Shown here piece by piece: positions 61,392-64,000 of a stretch of 64,000 bases of DNA. Numbering within the stretch: position 1 is the stretch's first letter; the number at the start of each line of letters is the position of its first letter. The notes beneath the pieces are model-generated. The model ran no database searches and was not told the origin of the DNA. It saw only the letters and a list, made by a program, of their open reading frames with translations. The stretch lies in assembly GCA_963785155.1 (NCBI GenBank), contig CAWAUB010000004.1, forward strand, positions 186,001 to 250,000. The letters are read 5' to 3'. The translations under genes and the position numbers were made by a program. The stretch comes from DASUSH01 sp963785155. GTDB taxonomy: Bacteria > Actinomycetota > Thermoleophilia > Solirubrobacterales > 70-9.

Positions 61392-62358
61392 GGGCGTAGA
61401 GCCCGTCCGGGTCGGTCCAGAGGTCGGTCATCGCGAGGCCGGCGTCGGCGTAGATCTCCTCGAGGCGGTCGGGGGTGAACTTCGTGGAGATCTCGGTCCG
61501 CATCTCCTCGTTGCGGGCGAAGTGGACGCGCATGTCGAGCTCGCGCATGTCGATGAACTGCTCGGTGAGCGAGCGGAGGCGGATGTCGATCCAGGAGTTG
61601 TCGGGGTCGAAGAAGGCGACGTGCTCGAAGCTCTCCGGGTCGAAGTCGGCGTCGAACTCGCGGTTCAGGACGTTGAGGACGTTCTTGTTGAACTCCGCGG
61701 TGACGCCGGCCGAGTCGTCGTAGGCGGCCTCGAGGACGGTCGTGTCCTTGACCAGGTCGGTGCCGAGGAGGAAGCGGTCGCCCGGGTACATCAGCGTCGC
61801 GATCCGGGCGAGGAACGAGCGACGCGGGGCAGGGCGGAAGTTGCCGATCGTGCCGCCGAGGAAGGCGATTACGGCGCCCTCCTCGCGGGGGACGCGCTCG
61901 AGGTGGGTCTCGTAGTCGCAGACGACGCCGTGGACGCGCAGCCCCTCGTACTCGGCGACGAGGCTCTCGGCGGTCTGCCGAGTGATCTCCTCGGAGATGT
62001 CGACGGGGACGTAGGTCTCGAGCGACCCGGCGGCCCGCATCGCGTCGAGCAGGGTGCGGGTCTTCGACGCCGAGCCGGAGCCGAGCTCGATCAGGGTGCT
62101 CGGGGCGGCGGCGGCGATGATCTCGGTGCTCTGTGCCTCGAGGATCGCCCGCTCGGCGCGGGTCGGGTAGTACTCGGGCAGCTCGGTGATCTGCTCGAAG
62201 AGCTGCGATCCTCGCTCGTCGTAGAAGTACTTCGGCGGCAGCTCCTTGAACGGGCAGGAGAGCCCCTCGCGGACGTCGTCGGCCATGCCGGCGAGCGGTC
62301 CGGTCGCCGGGATGTGGACGTCGATGGTGACCTGGTCCGGGGTCGCCGTATCGCTCAT
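61369..62358 (-). CDS. egtD: L-histidine N(alpha)-methyltransferase (ergothioneine)
   Basis: 329 residues. The family start K-E-L-P-P-K-Y-F-Y-D-E-R-G-S, the SAM motif L-I-E-L-G-S-G-S-A-S-K-T, F-L-G-G-T-I-G-N-F and the closing W-T-D-P-D-G-L-Y-A-L-S-L-A are all present. It trimethylates histidine to hercynine. ATG 62358 overlaps the egtB stop by four bases. Confidence 0.95.
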   Translation of the reverse strand: MSDTATPDQVTIDVHIPATGPLAGMADDVREGLSCPFKELPPKYFYDERGSQLFEQITELPEYYPTRAERAILEAQSTEIIAAAAPSTLIELGSGSASKTRTLLDAMRAAGSLETYVPVDISEEITRQTAESLVAEYEGLRVHGVVCDYETHLERVPREEGAVIAFLGGTIGNFRPAPRRSFLARIATLMYPGDRFLLGTDLVKDTTVLEAAYDDSAGVTAEFNKNVLNVLNREFDADFDPESFEHVAFFDPDNSWIDIRLRSLTEQFIDMRELDMRVHFARNEEMRTEISTKFTPDRLEEIYADAGLAMTDLWTDPDGLYALSLARAL

Positions 62359-63620
62359 TCGTCGTCCTTCGCGCAGCGGAAGCCGGAGAAGATCTGGCGG
62401 CGCTCGGCCAGGTCCCAGTTGCGGAAGCTGGTGCGGATCACGTCGCGGCGGGTCGCCCAGGCGCCGCCGCGGAGCACCTTGTAGCCCTCGCGGAAGAAGA
62501 CCTCCGAGTACTCGGGATAGGGGAACGCCTTGAACCCCGGGTACGCGGTGAACTCGGAAGAGGTCCACTCCCAGACGTCGCCCAGCATCTGCACTGCGCC
62601 GTGGTCGGAGGCCGCGTCCGCATACGCGCCGGCGGGAGCGCAGCCGAAGGCGAGGTGGTCGAGGTTGGCGCGGTCGCGATCTGCACCGCGAGCGGCCGCC
62701 TCCCACTCGTGCTCGGTCGGCAGGCGCTTGCCGGCCCAGCGGGCGAACGCGTCGGCCTGGTTCCAGTCGACGTGGATCACGGGTCGGGACGGGTCGACTG
62801 GGACGCGTTCTCCGAAGATGGTCGTCACCCAGGAGTCCTCGCCCTCGCGGTCCCAGTAGAGCGGGGGCTCGGCGCCGGAGTCGGCGATGAAGGCGGCGAA
62901 GGCAGCGTTCGTGACCGGGGCGGCGTCGATCCAGAACGGGTTCAGCTCGACGGGATGCCGGGGGCGCTCGTTGTCGTAGGCGAAGCCGACCGTGGCGCCG
63001 GCCCCGATGTCGTGGTCGCCGCCCTCGACCCGGACCATCTCCGGGCCGTCGACGACCGGCTCGTTCGCAGGCTCGGAGTCGTGAGCGGCGGGCTCGTAGC
63101 CGTCGACCATCTGGAGCAGCTGCAGCATCGTCTCGTTGTGCTGGTGCTCGTGGGCGAGGATGAGCTCGTAGACGAACCCGTCGCGCAGGAGTGGGTCCTC
63201 TGCGTCCGTTGAGAGGTCCATGTTGGCTAGTACGTCGAGAGTGCGCTTTCGGACTTCCTCCAGGTAGGCGCGGCACTGGTCGCCGCGGAGGATCGGCAGC
63301 TCGTCGCGGGTCGAGCGAGGGTTCTCGATCGCGTCGTAGAAGCGGCCGAGGTCGCCGTGCATCGGCTCGCGGCCGCCGATCCGCTGGACGAGCCAGAGCT
63401 CTTCGAAGTTGGCGATGTGGCCGAGGTCCCAGGCCAGCGGGCTGAGGAGCGGCGAGTACTGGCGGTTGAGCTCGGCCTCGGAGAGGGGCTCGATCAGGAG
63501 CAGCGTCCGTTCACGCGCTTCCGCCAGGCGGCGGGCGATTGACTCGTTGGATTGATCCTGCGAGGCGGCCGGCGACTCGGCCGCCGTTATCGGCTCGGCG
63601 GAAGCCTCGATGCGGAAACC
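62355..63620 (-). CDS. egtB: Hercynine oxygenase EgtB (no canonical start codon)
   Basis: DinB-like N-terminal part with iron-ligand histidines in L-G-H-I-A-N-F-E-E and L-A-H-E-H-Q-H-N-E-T, then a formylglycine-generating-enzyme-like domain ending S-G-F-R-C-A-K. It attaches gamma-glutamylcysteine or cysteine sulfur to hercynine. The first ATG (63362) cuts off essential N-terminal sequence. In-frame coding sequence (E-S-I-A-R-R-L-A-E-A-R-E-R-T) extends to about 63560, but no ATG, GTG or TTG exists up to the stop at 63621. A base error or a rare start is implied. Operon with egtD; egtA and egtC are not in the window. Confidence 0.9.
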   Translation of the reverse strand, partial: GFRIEASAEPITAAESPAASQDQSNESIARRLAEARERTLLLIEPLSEAELNRQYSPLLSPLAWDLGHIANFEELWLVQRIGGREPMHGDLGRFYDAIENPRSTRDELPILRGDQCRAYLEEVRKRTLDVLANMDLSTDAEDPLLRDGFVYELILAHEHQHNETMLQLLQMVDGYEPAAHDSEPANEPVVDGPEMVRVEGGDHDIGAGATVGFAYDNERPRHPVELNPFWIDAAPVTNAAFAAFIADSGAEPPLYWDREGEDSWVTTIFGERVPVDPSRPVIHVDWNQADAFARWAGKRLPTEHEWEAAARGADRDRANLDHLAFGCAPAGAYADAASDHGAVQMLGDVWEWTSSEFTAYPGFKAFPYPEYSEVFFREGYKVLRGGAWATRRDVIRTSFRNWDLAERRQIFSGFRCAKDDE

Positions 63621-63677
63621 CTACCCAGTCGGGCCTTTCGGCCTCGTGAAGCTCCTGTCAAATAGTGTGCCCGCTCG

Positions 63678-64000
63678 ATGAAGGCCGAGGGAGCAGGAGC
63701 ACTCGTCGCCGGCGGAGCCTCCGGGCTCGGCGAGGCGACCGCGCGGCGGCTGCATGCTGACGGGGCGAACGTCGTCATCGCGGACCTGAACGCCGAGAAG
63801 GGCGAGGCGCTTGCCGCCGAGCTGGGCGATCGAGCGCGGTTCATGGAGGCGAACGTCACCGACTCCGATGCCGTCGAGGCCGCCGTCGCGGCAGCGGCCG
63901 AGACCGAGGGTGGCCTGCGGATCTCCGTCAGCTGCGCCGGGATCGGCTGGGCCCAGCGGACGACCAGCAAGCAGGGCCCGCATGACCTGCAGATCTTCCG
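63678..64000 (+). CDS. Short-chain dehydrogenase/reductase (3' end outside window)
   Basis: About 107 residues visible from ATG 63678. The nucleotide-binding motif is A-G-G-A-S-G-L-G-E-A-T, with V-I-A-D-L-N (acidic residue favouring NAD), D-R-A-R-F-M-E-A-N-V-T-D and S-C-A-G-I-G. The closest pattern is the type 2 3-hydroxyacyl-CoA dehydrogenase branch of SDR enzymes. Divergent from egtB. Confidence 0.85.
   Translation, partial: MKAEGAGALVAGGASGLGEATARRLHADGANVVIADLNAEKGEALAAELGDRARFMEANVTDSDAVEAAVAAAAETEGGLRISVSCAGIGWAQRTTSKQGPHDLQIF

Noticed and set aside
63575..63590. GCCGATAA, an exact sigma-28 -10 box, on the minus strand inside egtB
   Set aside because: No -35-like sequence at 11 or 12 bases upstream; it lies in coding sequence.
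1..64000. tRNA or rRNA genes, CRISPR arrays, riboswitches (including cobalamin), prophage genes, transposases
   Set aside because: Looked for in every gap; gaps are short and none showed the expected structures or protein families.

Overview
The window is a high-GC, gene-dense chromosomal segment of a free-living aerobic bacterium. The gene content points to a deep-branching actinobacterium of the Thermoleophilia/Solirubrobacterales type: a Rv1264-like adenylate cyclase, a DipZ-like thiol protein, BldC-like and HxlR regulators, a BagA/BagB-like ATPase pair, ergothioneine genes, a type IV pilus PilT ATPase, and secreted proteins with beta-propeller-like, Ig-like and RTX repeats. The lineage is inferred from gene content and style, not from a marker-gene tree. 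No rRNA, tRNA, CRISPR array, prophage or intact transposase was seen.

Layout. 1-7.2 kb: the end of a delta-60 repeat protein, a B12-binding mutase subunit, an MFS exporter, then a minus-strand c-di-GMP and MerR-type signalling block. 7.3-13.2 kb: an oligopeptide ABC importer operon (permease, binding protein, permease, two ATPases), the first three genes frameshifted. 13.2-16.8 kb: DUF2188 protein, AP endonuclease, and a mutase large subunit with isobutyryl-CoA mutase type active-site residues. 16.8-26.3 kb: secreted repeat protein, HAD phosphatase, thiolase, leucyl aminopeptidase, and a FIST plus GAF-GGDEF-EAL sensor pair. 26.3-30.5 kb: an HxlR-controlled thioesterase, acyl-CoA dehydrogenase, a PRC-barrel protein, and the MeaB chaperone of B12 mutases. 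30.5-35.7 kb: acyltransferase, GT4, GH57 and two methyltransferases, resembling the mycobacterial methylglucose lipopolysaccharide locus. 35.7-43.1 kb: catalase-like protein, DipZ, amine oxidase, adenylate cyclase, Lon N-domain protein, gamma-glutamyltransferase. 43.1-48 kb: FtsZ with a long N-terminal extension, ParA, and two ArsA-like ATPases. 48-54.6 kb: an unknown large protein, PilT, a secreted protein, and the principal sigma factor. 54.9-64 kb: YihY, an RTX/tandem-repeat secreted protein, GlpX, a flavin oxidoreductase, EgtD, EgtB and an SDR.

How the genes work together. The mutase large and small subunits, MeaB, thiolase, acyl-CoA dehydrogenase, thioesterase and SDR suggest branched or short-chain acyl-CoA metabolism. 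Two diguanylate cyclase/phosphodiesterase modules and candidate sigma-28-type promoters suggest regulated surface behaviour, possibly involving the pilus. EgtB/EgtD, DipZ and the catalase-like protein form a redox-protection theme.

Two cross-cutting observations matter most. First, a 38-bp element occurs three times, always as a 9-bp perfect stem whose sequence differs between copies around a nearly constant 20-nt loop; two copies lie in frame in the N-terminal parts of FtsZ and a GH57 enzyme. Second, at least a dozen genes are broken by single-base shifts, nearly all one-base insertions and including normally essential genes. This looks more like consensus error than decay, so several apparent truncations and fusions should be read with that in mind.
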